The translations under genes and the position numbers were made by a program. Below, piece after piece: positions 43,701-46,498 of a DNA stretch of 64,000 nt. Source of the DNA: Mesostigma viride (Eukaryota; Streptophyta; Mesostigmatophyceae; Mesostigmatales; Mesostigmataceae); contig RPFO01000131.1 of the NCBI GenBank assembly GCA_009746045.1, forward strand, positions 1 to 64,000, written 5' to 3'. The notes beneath the pieces were generated by a model, which was not told where the DNA came from, did no database searches, and was given only the letters and a program-made list of their open reading frames with translations. The stretch's first letter is position 1; each line of letters opens with the position of its first letter.

Positions 43701-46498
43701 GTCGACAAGAACAACAACAGCCCAGTGCATGACCGGGTCGCCTCTCACAGCTCTGCGCCGCAAGAATATCAACTCGCTGTGAAGACCGAGGGCACCCCAT
43801 GGATGGAAGACGTCAAAGACGCCGCTGTCACAACCACGTCGGCGGCCGTGGCTGCCAGTAGCAACTTGGCAAGCAACGGGATCGAATTCTCCTTCTCTGC
43901 CGCCAGCGGGGAGGTTGCTTCCGGCCAGTCCGATCAGGATGACGCCGCGATGGGCGCACTCTTGGACGTAGCTATCGCGGGCAGTCAGGAAGGGAGCGGC
44001 GCCACCATTGCTGCCGATCGTGGCATTCGTGGATCCAGCAAGGGTCCAACCTACCCTCTGCGTGCGAACGGCAACAGGCCGATTGCGGCACATCCAGTGG
44101 ACATGCCCGGCAGTGCGGACGCGAGGACTAAGTCTCCAAGCCATCTCACCGCCCAGGGCAGCCTGACCTCTCTGATGGCCACAGACGGCACTGGCAAGCA
44201 CTGGCCAGGACCGGATGTGTCGGGCAACCCTTCAAATGATGGCATGGAGTTGGCCATCCCCCCCAGCAAGGGACAAGACTTGATTATGGCATCTCCGGAA
44301 CGATCCCCTCTTCCAGATGTCAAGAGCGGGGTCAGCAGAGGGAGCAGCAGGTTCCACTCGCGAGCGCCCTCGCTCGATGGGGACAATAAGGGAGGGCTGA
44401 CGAGCAGGCAAGGTGGGAGTACCGGTGGACTAGGGGAGAGCCGGGATGGATTGAGTGGGAAGCTGTCGAGGACGGGCACAGAAAGCTCGATGGAGATCGC
44501 CAGGGAGTTGTCCAGGGTTACACACACAGCATCCCCTTGCCTGGAGATGCCGCCCGGTAAGTACATAGTGGTAGTTCTTCATGTATCAGATTGTATCTGC
44601 CGGAGCAACGATGGTACTCCCTCCTTCCTTGCTTGGTGGTGTTGCCCCAGAAATGGTATAGCAGTCCATTTTTTTCTGGTGTGTACCTTGTGCAGAACTG
44701 AAATCTTTAGAAGCACGTAGGAATCGATCAGACATGCTTGCCCGTTTATCGTAAGCTGCGGTATTTTTCTACTGTCAATTTGTTAGTAATGTAGGGGTCC
44801 ATGCACAATAATACACGCTATCAAATAGGGGTCCAATCTCATTCCCTTGGGTGAACTTTCTCATATTTTTTCCCTTATTGGCCCCTTTTCAACCCCTCTC
44901 TTGCCAGCAGGTATGCGCCTGTTGTTCCTACTCAGATGTACAGTATGCACGCCTCCAGTTCCTATCTATGCATTCAGCTCCAATATCCTCATGTGGATGA
45001 AATTCTCACATGTGTGTGACAAATGCCGCTGTGTTGCTTCATATGGCAGTCTGCACGGATGTGACACGATAAACCAGTAATATGTCAAACTTAGGGTCTT
45101 GTTTGTTTTCTGACGTGGTACTTATTTTTCCATGTTCATTGTATCCTGATGCTGCAACGCCCTCCACAAACCCACCAAGCGCGCAGCCATCATCCTGTAG
45201 CCCCCCCCCACCAAGCGCGCAGCCATCATCCTGTAGCCCCCCACCACCAAGCGCGCAGCCATCATCCTGTAGCCCCCCCCCCACCAAGCGCGCAGCCATC
45301 ATCCTGTAGCCCCCCCCCACCAAGCGCGCAGCCATCATCCTGTAGCCCCCCACCACCAAGCGCGCAGCCATCATCCTGTAGCCCACCACCACCAAGCGCG
45401 CAGCCATCATCCTGTAGCCCCCCCCACCAAGCGCGCAGCCATCATCCTGTAGCCCCCCACCACCAAGCGCGCAGCCATCATCCTGTAGCCCCCCACCACC
45501 AAGCGCGCAGCCATCATCCTGTAGCCCCCCACCACCAAGCGCGCAGCCATCATCCTGTAGTCCCCCCCCACCAAGCGCGCAGCCATCATCCTGTAGCCCC
45601 CCCCACCAAGCGCGCAGCCATCATCCTGTAGCCCCCCACCACCAAGCGCGCAGCCATCACCCTGTAGCCCCCCCCCACCAAGCGCGCAGCCATCATCCTG
45701 TAGCCCCCCCCACCAAGCGCGCAGCCATCATCCTGTAGCCCCCCACCACCAAGCGCGCAGCCATCATCCTGTAGCCCCCCCCACCAAGCGCGCAGCCATC
45801 ATCCTGTAGCCCCCCACCACCAAGCGCGCAGCCATCATCCTGTAGCCCCCCCCACCAAGCGCGCAGCCATCATCCTGTAGCCCCCCACCACCAAGCGCGC
45901 AGCCATCATCCTGTAGCCCCCCCCCACCAAGCGCGCAGCCATCATCCTGTAGCCCCCCACCACCAAGCGCGCAGCCATCATCCTGTAGCGCCCCCCTGAT
46001 TCACCTTCTTTCCTCTGCCAGCGCACCTATCTGGAACGCCTTGTCCGATATTGCCCTCTGTGGCCTTTCAACCAAGGCATCTTACTTGTTGGTTGAAAAT
46101 GGATTTGTCGCTAACTCCTATCCTGCCTTCCCATCTGCACCCACCCACCTTTTGGCCCCCCGGCCTCGTGCCTTGCCTTCCCCTTCCCCTTCCCCTGGCG
46201 ATTCCCCCCCCAACCCCCATTCGCGGCCCTTCCAGGCATGCCCATGAGCAGCACATCATCCCAACGCCGGCTCAAGCTGCGTGTGCACCTCAAAATTTCC
46301 GAGGAGAAGTTCTGGCAACAAATGCCCCGCTTCCTGTCCCACATGTCTGGCCAGCTTGCCCTAGATGTGGGCAGCCTAAAGGTCAACGCGGTCACTGCAA
46401 GCTCGCCCACCATCGCCGCCGCAAGAGGAGCGCCCCGGTGGTTCCAGACACAATTAGAAGGCTCCAGCCCAGGGTCCATGCCCCCTCAAGAGTTGTGA
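2056..46498 (+). CDS. Gene A: LRR ectodomain fused to a TRP/Pkd2-like polytopic membrane protein (5'-partial, 26 exons proposed)
   Basis: Proposed exons: thirteen LRR exons, then 28111-28199, 28643-28729, 32155-33309, 34107-34269, 36422-36752, 36960-37191, 38528-38991, 39921-40448, 40762-40910, 41237-41427, 42791-43012, 43546-44556 and 46236-46498. Every junction has GT-AG borders and matching phase; the total is 5,821 nt, which is one carried-over base plus 1,940 codons including a TGA stop. Domain order: 24-residue LRRs, LRR cap, Cys-rich piece, Pro-rich stalk, ectodomain with beta-rich segments, about nine membrane segments, Ser/Gly-rich cytoplasmic tail. The membrane part resembles the fungal TRP/Pkd2-like family by its pattern of helices and by motifs such as RFGPLFE and REKPF. 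A plasma-membrane sensor or channel is an inference. The start codon and signal peptide are not identified. Fewer LRR exons may be used in real transcripts. Confidence 0.7.
2894..2965 (+). CDS. Gene A LRR exon B1 (diverged)
   Basis: A 72-nt exon between CAACAG and GTAAGCC, phase 2 on both sides. It codes [17 protein letters not shown]. The Arg and Cys replace the Leu and Ser of the ELGSL consensus, so this repeat is the most diverged of the set. It lies 766 nt after A1, against 195-200 nt in copies 3, 4, 5 and 6, with unrelated sequence between. Confidence 0.65.
3657..3905. repeat. Two copies of a 128-bp tandem repeat
   Basis: The block that starts TTGTATGCTCTTGGGGGGGG at 3661 recurs at 3789, nearly identical over its whole length. 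A single related copy lies at 16676-16790 in a later duplication unit, so the doubling here is local. Confidence 0.85.
3906..4771 (+). repeat. Intronic block R3, copy 1
   Basis: This block has copies at 17780-18230 (partial), 20540-20960 and 26352-26650. A landmark is ACGCACCAGTACACCTAC, followed by about 300 bp of high identity that ends near TTTTGACGTGTACATTGCAG. Open frames across it are not conserved between copies, so it is treated as duplicated intron rather than coding sequence. Confidence 0.7.
4772..5503 (+). repeat. Interspersed repeat R1, copy 1
   Basis: About 730 bp, beginning near GGCTCCCAAAAAGACCAGC and ending at TATTCAGAGAAAAC. It is repeated directly at 5510-7026 and in reverse orientation at 8171-8919 and 15338-16079. 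No coding region is seen. The ends lack clear terminal inverted repeats; it could be a solo LTR or a non-autonomous element. Confidence 0.75.
5510..7026 (+). repeat. Interspersed repeat R1, copy 2, split by an 800-bp insertion
   Basis: The R1 sequence stops after GCAAGAAGG near 5629 and resumes at AGAAAGAAAAACAACTGC near 6433. Copy 1 is uninterrupted across the corresponding site, which dates the insertion after the R1 copy. Together with copy 1 it forms a direct R1-R1 pair placed between blocks R3 and R2. Confidence 0.75.
5630..6432. mobile_element. Insertion inside R1 copy 2, type unknown
   Basis: About 800 bp present only in this R1 copy. It starts with a C-rich run (CACCCCCCCCTGGCGCC) and includes a direct doubling of GCGTATCGCAACATCCATGG near 5705-5745. 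No terminal inverted repeats or recognisable protein were found, so the class is not assigned. Confidence 0.5.
7027..7330 (+). repeat. Intronic block R2, copy 1
   Basis: This block has copies at about 14010-14290 and 20961-21205. Landmarks are GAACTTGTGGCGCGGGAC and GAGAAAGGGACC. At 20.9 kb it follows R3 directly. Here the R1 pair separates them. Confidence 0.7.
7917..7988 (+). CDS. Gene A LRR exon A2
   Basis: A 72-nt exon between TTCACAG and GTAAGCC, phase 2. It codes [20 protein letters not shown], a full plant-type LRR with intact Leu, Asn, Ile and Pro positions. Confidence 0.85.
8171..8919 (-). repeat. Interspersed repeat R1, copy 3 (reverse)
   Basis: Reads GGTTTTCTCTGAATATAG at its left and CTTGGGAGCTTCGTGATC at its right, the reverse of copies 1 and 2. 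It sits in the intron between exons A2 and B2 at a point where other duplication units read TGATTGGTAWGCT followed by TCTTGTTGGTGCAC. Confidence 0.8.
8974..9045 (+). CDS. Gene A LRR exon B2
   Basis: A 72-nt exon between GACCACAG and GTAAGCC, phase 2. It codes [20 protein letters not shown]. The usual Asn-Gln of the NQLSG segment is Met-Lys here, so the Asn of the LRR ladder is lost in this repeat. Confidence 0.75.
9480..11832. other. Intron or inserted DNA with no gene recognised
   Basis: Contains a run of 21 G at 9686-9706 and short stretches shared with other duplication units (for example near 10330-10400, matching about 3470-3540). Open frames at 11152-11720 overlap on both strands and have no recognisable domains. 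Confidence 0.4.
11833..12586. repeat. 44/50-bp minisatellite
   Basis: Tandem units of CCATGGTATGATCGAGATAC plus GATGGCGATCCTGGAGCTAG plus GGGG (44 bp). Several early units carry an extra GATGGC, giving 50 bp. The first units also read CCGTGG instead of CCATGG. About 16 units are present, with the 44-bp form dominating toward the right. Confidence 0.95.
12587..13276. other. Intron sequence, no gene recognised
   Basis: Includes a fragment resembling the R3 end (TTTTCATGGGCTTCTGAAATGA near 12868). Nothing else could be assigned. Confidence 0.35.
13277..13500. repeat. 75-bp tandem repeat, three copies
   Basis: The unit starts near GCACAAGCTAAAGGACCAAG and ends at TTTGATTTCTTTCATGCAT, with CAAGC at 13286, 13361 and 13436. 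The period is a multiple of three, so one frame stays open and reads a 25-residue repeat, but no start context or conservation supports translation. Confidence 0.9.
14010..14290 (+). repeat. Intronic block R2, copy 2
   Basis: Matches 7049-7330 almost base for base, including GTGTAGTCTCTTCACCGCTT, with ATG in place of ACG after the CTTCC. It precedes the leader block of duplication unit 3. Confidence 0.7.
14694..14765 (+). CDS. Gene A LRR exon A3
   Basis: A 72-nt exon between CTACACAG and GTAAGCC, phase 2. It codes [20 protein letters not shown]. It is followed by an intron of only 195 nt before B3. Confidence 0.85.
14961..15032 (+). CDS. Gene A LRR exon B3
   Basis: A 72-nt exon between CCCCCGACAG and GTAAGCC, phase 2. 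It codes [20 protein letters not shown], with Ser for the second Pro of the IPP motif. Confidence 0.87.
15338..16079 (-). repeat. Interspersed repeat R1, copy 4 (reverse)
   Basis: Same ends and orientation as copy 3 (GGTTTTCTCTGAATATAG to TAGTGATC). It lies downstream of exon B3. It is uninterrupted across the site where copy 2 carries its insertion. Confidence 0.8.
17008..17790. repeat. 43-bp minisatellite, array 1 (about 18 units)
   Basis: Units of TCAGATCAAGTGGCGAGTGT plus TTCCACGTTTGTTGCCTACTGTC (43 bp) with scattered substitutions (CTGG for CGAG, CCC for CTA). Because 43 is not a multiple of three, every frame reads through the same 43-residue cycle and three overlapping long open frames result. 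These are judged artefacts of the array. Confidence 0.95.
17791..18230 (+). repeat. Intronic block R3, partial copy 2
   Basis: Follows the 43-bp array and matches about 3940-4260 and then the start of the CACCAGTACACCTA segment. It breaks off at GCAAAGCCTGATC, where a 52-bp array begins. Confidence 0.65.
18231..18842. repeat. 52-bp palindrome-rich minisatellite, array 1 (about 11 units)
   Basis: Units of GAAGATAGCTAGCTACTCTT plus ATAGTGACTTGGAATCACTC plus TGGGTAACAACT. Each contains the short palindrome TAGCTAGCTA and the inverted repeat AGTGA...TCACT. Units abut without unique spacers. Confidence 0.95.
19161..19232 (+). CDS. Gene A LRR exon A4
   Basis: A 72-nt exon between CTACACAG and GTAAGCC, phase 2. 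It codes [20 protein letters not shown]. The last split codon becomes Met rather than Leu because the exon ends in AT. Confidence 0.85.
19435..19506 (+). CDS. Gene A LRR exon B4
   Basis: A 72-nt exon between CCCCCGACAG and GTAAGCC, phase 2. It codes [20 protein letters not shown]. Ile replaces the conserved Asn just before QLSG. Confidence 0.85.
19640..20540. repeat. 43-bp minisatellite, array 2 (about 21 units)
   Basis: Same unit as at 17.0-17.8 kb. It starts inside the tail of duplication unit 4, just after GGGCTGGCACGTTTCTTGCC, and ends at the ACGCACCAGTACACC border of R3. The same two borders in duplication unit 5 enclose only one unit (26318-26351). Confidence 0.95.
20541..21205 (+). 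repeat. Intronic blocks R3 and R2, contiguous copy
   Basis: R3 (20541-20960) passes straight into R2 (20961-21205) through TTCATGGGCTTCTGAAAGGA. This is the uninterrupted arrangement against which the R1 pair at 4772-7026 appears as an insertion. Confidence 0.7.
21206..22695. repeat. 52-bp minisatellite, array 2, with 64-bp variant units
   Basis: About 27 units of the 52-bp type. Some units have 12 extra bases (CTCTTATAGTGACYCTTATAG) and are 64 bp long. A 64+64+52 = 180-bp block recurs, as shown by the private CTCTAGGTAAC variant at 21487 and 21667, with a third at about 22491. It ends in ACTCTTTTGCTTGTATCC. Confidence 0.95.
22927..23461 (+). repeat. Left inverted arm (LTR-like)
   Basis: Reverse complement of about 25055-25576 with very few differences, from AAGGTGCGAGGACACAGG to CGTAACAGCCATATTAACT. 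Next to its inner end a segment of about 58 bp (ATATTAACTCCAGCCCTTTC) is tandemly doubled, which the other arm lacks. Confidence 0.9.
23936..24036 (-). repeat. tRNA-like (SINE head or tRNA pseudogene) segment
   Basis: On the - strand, GCTCAGTCATGGAGC (24021-24035) can form a D-arm hairpin and CAGGGTTCGATTCCCTG (23940-23956) a perfect T-arm. The latter matches the pol III B-box GGTTCGATTCC. The 64 nt between them are longer than in ordinary tRNAs and no convincing acceptor stem is visible. A tRNA-derived SINE or decayed tRNA within the retroelement is the best reading. Confidence 0.45.
24187..25080 (-). pseudogene. Copia-type reverse transcriptase C-terminus and RNase H remnant
   Basis: Three fragments in different frames follow each other on the - strand. 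The first (24850-25080) ends the polymerase domain with FCGMQATL. The next (24488-24853) has [14 protein letters not shown], the GxLxWxxxxRPD-like segment after Copia polymerases, and then IYVDSS of RNase H. The last (24187-24510) has [15 protein letters not shown] and [10 protein letters not shown], the RNase H end typical of Copia. Frames are broken near 24880-24920, where 20 bases (GGTACTCTTGTAGTCATTGC) are doubled, and near 24500. Gag, integrase and most of the polymerase are missing. Confidence 0.8.
25055..25576 (-). repeat. Right inverted arm (LTR-like)
   Basis: Counterpart of 22927-23461 in opposite orientation. Its inner end runs straight into the polymerase remnant, so the first open fragment begins inside the arm. 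That suggests a break-and-join rather than a normal LTR border. Confidence 0.9.
25824..25895 (+). CDS. Gene A LRR exon A5
   Basis: A 72-nt exon between CTACACAG and GTAAGCC, phase 2. It codes [20 protein letters not shown]. The IPH motif of other A exons is ILH, a change shared only with A6, so A5 and A6 derive from the latest duplication. Confidence 0.87.
26094..26165 (+). CDS. Gene A LRR exon B5
   Basis: A 72-nt exon between CCCCCGACAG and GTAAGCC, phase 2. It codes [20 protein letters not shown], matching the consensus of the B exons throughout. Confidence 0.9.
26318..26351. repeat. Single unit of the 43-bp repeat
   Basis: TTGCCTACTGTCTCAGATCA plus AATGGCGAGTGTTTCTAC occurs once between the same flanks that enclose array 2. 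It shows the state before, or after collapse of, the amplification. Confidence 0.8.
26352..26650 (+). repeat. Intronic block R3, copy 4
   Basis: Matches 20541-20830, from GCACCAGTACACCTACAGCG to ACATTGCAGAAGTGCTATGC, then passes directly into a short 52-bp array. Confidence 0.7.
26651..26850. repeat. 52-bp minisatellite, array 3 (about 3 units)
   Basis: A short run of the same unit with 64-bp variants, ending in CTACTCTTTTGCTTGTACC, the same exit sequence as arrays 1 and 2. Confidence 0.9.
27143..27214 (+). CDS. Gene A LRR exon A6
   Basis: A 72-nt exon between CTAAACAG and GTAAGCC, phase 2. It codes [20 protein letters not shown] and differs from A5 by very few bases. Confidence 0.88.
27413..27484 (+). 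CDS. Gene A LRR exon B6
   Basis: A 72-nt exon between CCCCCGACAG and GTAAGCC, phase 2. It codes [20 protein letters not shown]. Confidence 0.9.
27853..27924 (+). CDS. Gene A LRR exon C (last repeat)
   Basis: A 72-nt exon between CCCTGCAG and GTGAGT, phase 2. It codes [20 protein letters not shown]. It is neither A nor B type and is present once. The [10 protein letters not shown] end departs from the LGSL consensus, as is common for the repeat before a C-terminal cap. Confidence 0.85.
28111..28199 (+). CDS. Gene A LRR C-terminal cap exon
   Basis: Acceptor TTGCAG, donor GTACGT. Entered in phase 2 and left in phase 1. It codes [20 protein letters not shown] and ends in TWGLTCP. The GNPRICGP segment is the usual closing motif of plant-type LRR domains, with a second Cys 20 residues later that could pair with the first. 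Confidence 0.82.
28643..28729 (+). CDS. Gene A Cys-rich exon
   Basis: Acceptor GTGCGCAG, donor GTAAGC, phase 1 on both sides. The 29 codons include [12 protein letters not shown] and DSNTCEG, with four Cys in all, so this is probably a small disulfide-linked linker on the extracellular side. A symmetric phase-1 exon could be skipped without a frame change, so its use is less certain than that of its neighbours. Confidence 0.65.
29526..29928 (+). pseudogene. Frame-shifted small basic ORF of unknown origin
   Basis: From ATG at 29526 the frame reads a Lys/Arg-rich N-terminus (MVKPGRKP, then [17 protein letters not shown]) and a helical part ([24 protein letters not shown]). Just after ESVVG the sense continues in the next frame ([30 protein letters not shown]) to a stop at 29926-29928, so one base seems to have been lost or gained. 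A gag-like or ORF1-like piece of a retroelement is possible. No family was recognised. It lies in an intron of gene A, same strand. Confidence 0.35.
30167..30288. repeat. Foldback (MITE-like) element, family 2, copy a
   Basis: 122 bp that is almost entirely one palindrome. The ends are AGYTGAATAGCATTTYAGCT and the centre is GACATCCTGCGCAGGATGTC. No coding capacity. Confidence 0.88.
30514..30637. repeat. Foldback (MITE-like) element, family 2, copy b
   Basis: 124 bp with the same ends and centre as copy a, but with more mismatches between its arms (for example GATATCTTCC against GGCAGACATC), so it looks older. The 225 bp between the copies begin AAAACCTTTGCGCACGGGGC and are GC-rich. Confidence 0.88.
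32155..33309 (+). CDS. Gene A exon: Pro-rich stalk and ectodomain
   Basis: Acceptor GTCAG, donor GTACGT, phase 1 on both sides, 384 full codons. It opens with about 65 residues rich in Pro, Ser and Thr ([19 protein letters not shown]), a stalk of the hydroxyproline-rich kind common in algal surface proteins. A Cys-containing piece ([20 protein letters not shown]) follows, and then a globular part with [11 protein letters not shown]. The last third has beta-strand character and CRDAAGQAS, close to the D-AGN-x-AS ending of bacterial Ig-like domains. Several N-x-S/T sites (NATF, NASL, NKTL, NGTV) agree with an extracellular position. The next intron starts just before the GACC repeat. Confidence 0.8.
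33525..33832. repeat. (GACC)n simple repeat, about 300 bp
   Basis: Almost pure tetranucleotide run with a few interruptions (GACTGACC, CAACCGACC, CCCACCGACGGACC). Long open frames of Thr-Asp-Arg-Pro or Ser-Val-Gly-Arg across it arise from the repeat. It lies in the intron 33310-34106. Confidence 0.97.
34107..34269 (+). CDS. Gene A exon: beta-rich segment, first part
   Basis: Acceptor ATCCAG, donor GTCAGG, phase 1 in and phase 2 out. It codes [34 protein letters not shown] and [16 protein letters not shown]. The pattern of a hydrophobic strand, SG-x-V, DFNASAF and AGKV fits the bacterial Ig-like (Big) fold found next to TRP-like domains in several protists. A decayed copy of the acceptor and exon start (CTACAGGCGACGACCGCCC) lies 92 bp upstream at about 34009. 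Confidence 0.78.
34438..34690 (+). repeat. Interspersed repeat R1, partial copy 5
   Basis: Begins CAGCTCCTAAGAAGACCAGC and includes GCCACAAATGCAGCAGTTAC and CCTAGCTTGCTGAAGGC. It lacks the TTAATTAAGGTTTCTCAGTC segment found in other copies and fades after GCTGAAAACGCCACTG. Confidence 0.7.
35270..35640. repeat. 118-bp tandem repeat, about three copies
   Basis: CATCGACAGTGGTAAACACA occurs at about 35390 and 35508 (118 bp apart), and related flanks repeat at 35275 and 35626. The unit contains AACCTCCGGTACCRATGGAA. The period is not a multiple of three. Confidence 0.85.
36422..36752 (+). CDS. Gene A exon: end of the beta-rich segment and first membrane segments
   Basis: Acceptor CCCACAG, donor GTATGT, phase 2 in and phase 0 out, 110 full codons. 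It continues the Ig-like pattern ([20 protein letters not shown], then [13 protein letters not shown]) and then turns hydrophobic: [20 protein letters not shown] and [12 protein letters not shown]. This switch is the border between ectodomain and membrane domain. Confidence 0.83.
36960..37191 (+). CDS. Gene A exon: TRP-like pre-membrane loop
   Basis: Acceptor GCTGCAG, donor GTCTGT, phase 0 in and phase 1 out. [20 protein letters not shown], then [13 protein letters not shown], follows the pattern seen between the first two helices of TRP/Pkd2-like proteins (QM--L-G-L----P---, then a Trp-rich piece). An acidic, Asn-glycosylatable loop follows ([15 protein letters not shown]). The donor was chosen because phase 1 fits the next exon. 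Confidence 0.75.
37192..38527 (+). other. Intron of gene A, no further feature
   Basis: Contains a small inverted repeat (GTCACAGCCTGGACTGTGAC near 37459). A B-box-like GTTCGAATCC on the - strand near 37730 has no complete tRNA fold. Nothing else is recognised. Confidence 0.5.
38528..38991 (+). CDS. Gene A exon: three membrane segments
   Basis: Acceptor GTCGCAG, donor GTAAGT, phase 1 in and phase 0 out. Membrane stretches are [39 protein letters not shown] and [20 protein letters not shown] conserved-looking charged link ([10 protein letters not shown]) follows. The helix order matches the middle of fungal TRP-like channel proteins. Confidence 0.85.
38992..39920 (+). other. Intron of gene A, no further feature
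   Basis: About 930 bp of unassigned sequence. The open frame 39592-39984 overlaps the next exon in another frame and is not supported. Confidence 0.5.
39921..40448 (+). CDS. Gene A exon: TRP-like core
   Basis: Acceptor CGCCAG, donor GTGAGT, phase 0 on both sides, 176 codons. [12 protein letters not shown], then [20 protein letters not shown], gives the RFGxLFE motif before a helix seen in the TRP/Pkd2-like family. Later [20 protein letters not shown] and [20 protein letters not shown] form two further membrane segments around the REKPF turn. Confidence 0.87.
40663..40755. repeat. (CA)n microsatellite abutting a splice acceptor
   Basis: About 90 bp of CA dinucleotides preceded by C/T-rich (CCCCCCTTC)n-like sequence. 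The acceptor CGGGCAG of the next exon follows within 10 bases, so the repeat forms the end of the intron. Confidence 0.97.
40762..40910 (+). CDS. Gene A exon: last membrane segment
   Basis: Acceptor GGGCAG, donor GTATGT, phase 0 in and phase 2 out. [20 protein letters not shown] continues into [20 protein letters not shown], whose basic residues suggest the cytoplasmic end of the helix. Confidence 0.83.
41237..41427 (+). CDS. Gene A exon: cytoplasmic tail 1
   Basis: Acceptor CCCGCAG after a strong pyrimidine run, donor GTGTGT, phase 2 in and phase 1 out. Basic start ([11 protein letters not shown]) and then a polar sequence ([20 protein letters not shown]). No domain recognised. Confidence 0.75.
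41428..42790 (+). other. Intron of gene A with a CCAT array between inverted arms
   Basis: Two 60-65-bp arms in opposite orientation (about 41837-41900 and 42236-42302, sharing CAAAGCCAATATATATGGAG) enclose the CCAT array and some unique sequence. The frame 41542-41979 on the - strand has no support. Confidence 0.7.
42037..42220. repeat. (CCAT)n simple repeat
   Basis: About 165 bp of pure CCAT followed by CCACCCACC. The long frames of Ile-His-Pro-Ser or Trp-Met-Asp-Gly are produced by it. Confidence 0.97.
42791..43012 (+). CDS. Gene A exon: cytoplasmic tail 2
   Basis: Acceptor ACGGCAG, donor GTGAGC, phase 1 on both sides. It codes [20 protein letters not shown] and [18 protein letters not shown]. 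Symmetric phase makes this a possible cassette exon. Confidence 0.72.
43546..44556 (+). CDS. Gene A exon: long Ser/Gly/Asp-rich cytoplasmic tail
   Basis: Acceptor CTGGCAG, donor GTAAGT, phase 1 on both sides, 336 full codons with no stop. The composition is low in hydrophobics, with many Ser-Arg and Ser-Pro pairs ([36 protein letters not shown]) that could be phosphorylated. No domain recognised. As with many regulatory tails, it is probably unstructured. Confidence 0.75.
44557..46235 (+). other. Last intron of gene A
   Basis: Holds unassigned sequence to 45170, the 36-38-bp array (45170-45990), and a pyrimidine-rich stretch (TTCCCCTTCCCCTTCCCC) before the acceptor. A possible extra exon start at 46022 (TCTGCCAG) would also be in phase but leads into a Pro-rich frame without a convincing donor. 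Confidence 0.55.
45170..45990. repeat. 36-38-bp minisatellite (about 22 units)
   Basis: Units of CACCAAGCGCGCAGCCATCA plus TCCTGTAGCCCCC, varying mainly in the number of C and in CACCAC against CCCCAC. They fill most of the last intron of gene A. Read on the + strand, the array is C-rich like the natural intron end. Confidence 0.96.
46236..46498 (+). CDS. Gene A last exon
   Basis: Acceptor CTTCCAG after a long C/T tract, phase 1 in, 86 codons and TGA. It codes [20 protein letters not shown] and [20 protein letters not shown]. The alternation of a strand, a helix and a strand recalls the small SEA-like modules of algal surface proteins, but the similarity is weak. A stop at 46496 ends the model. 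A downstream Ser/Pro-rich open frame (46503-46802) might be joined by alternative splicing. Confidence 0.65.

Noticed and set aside
45039-46026. [12 protein letters not shown] repeat proteins on the - strand
   Set aside because: Translation of the 36-38-bp minisatellite.
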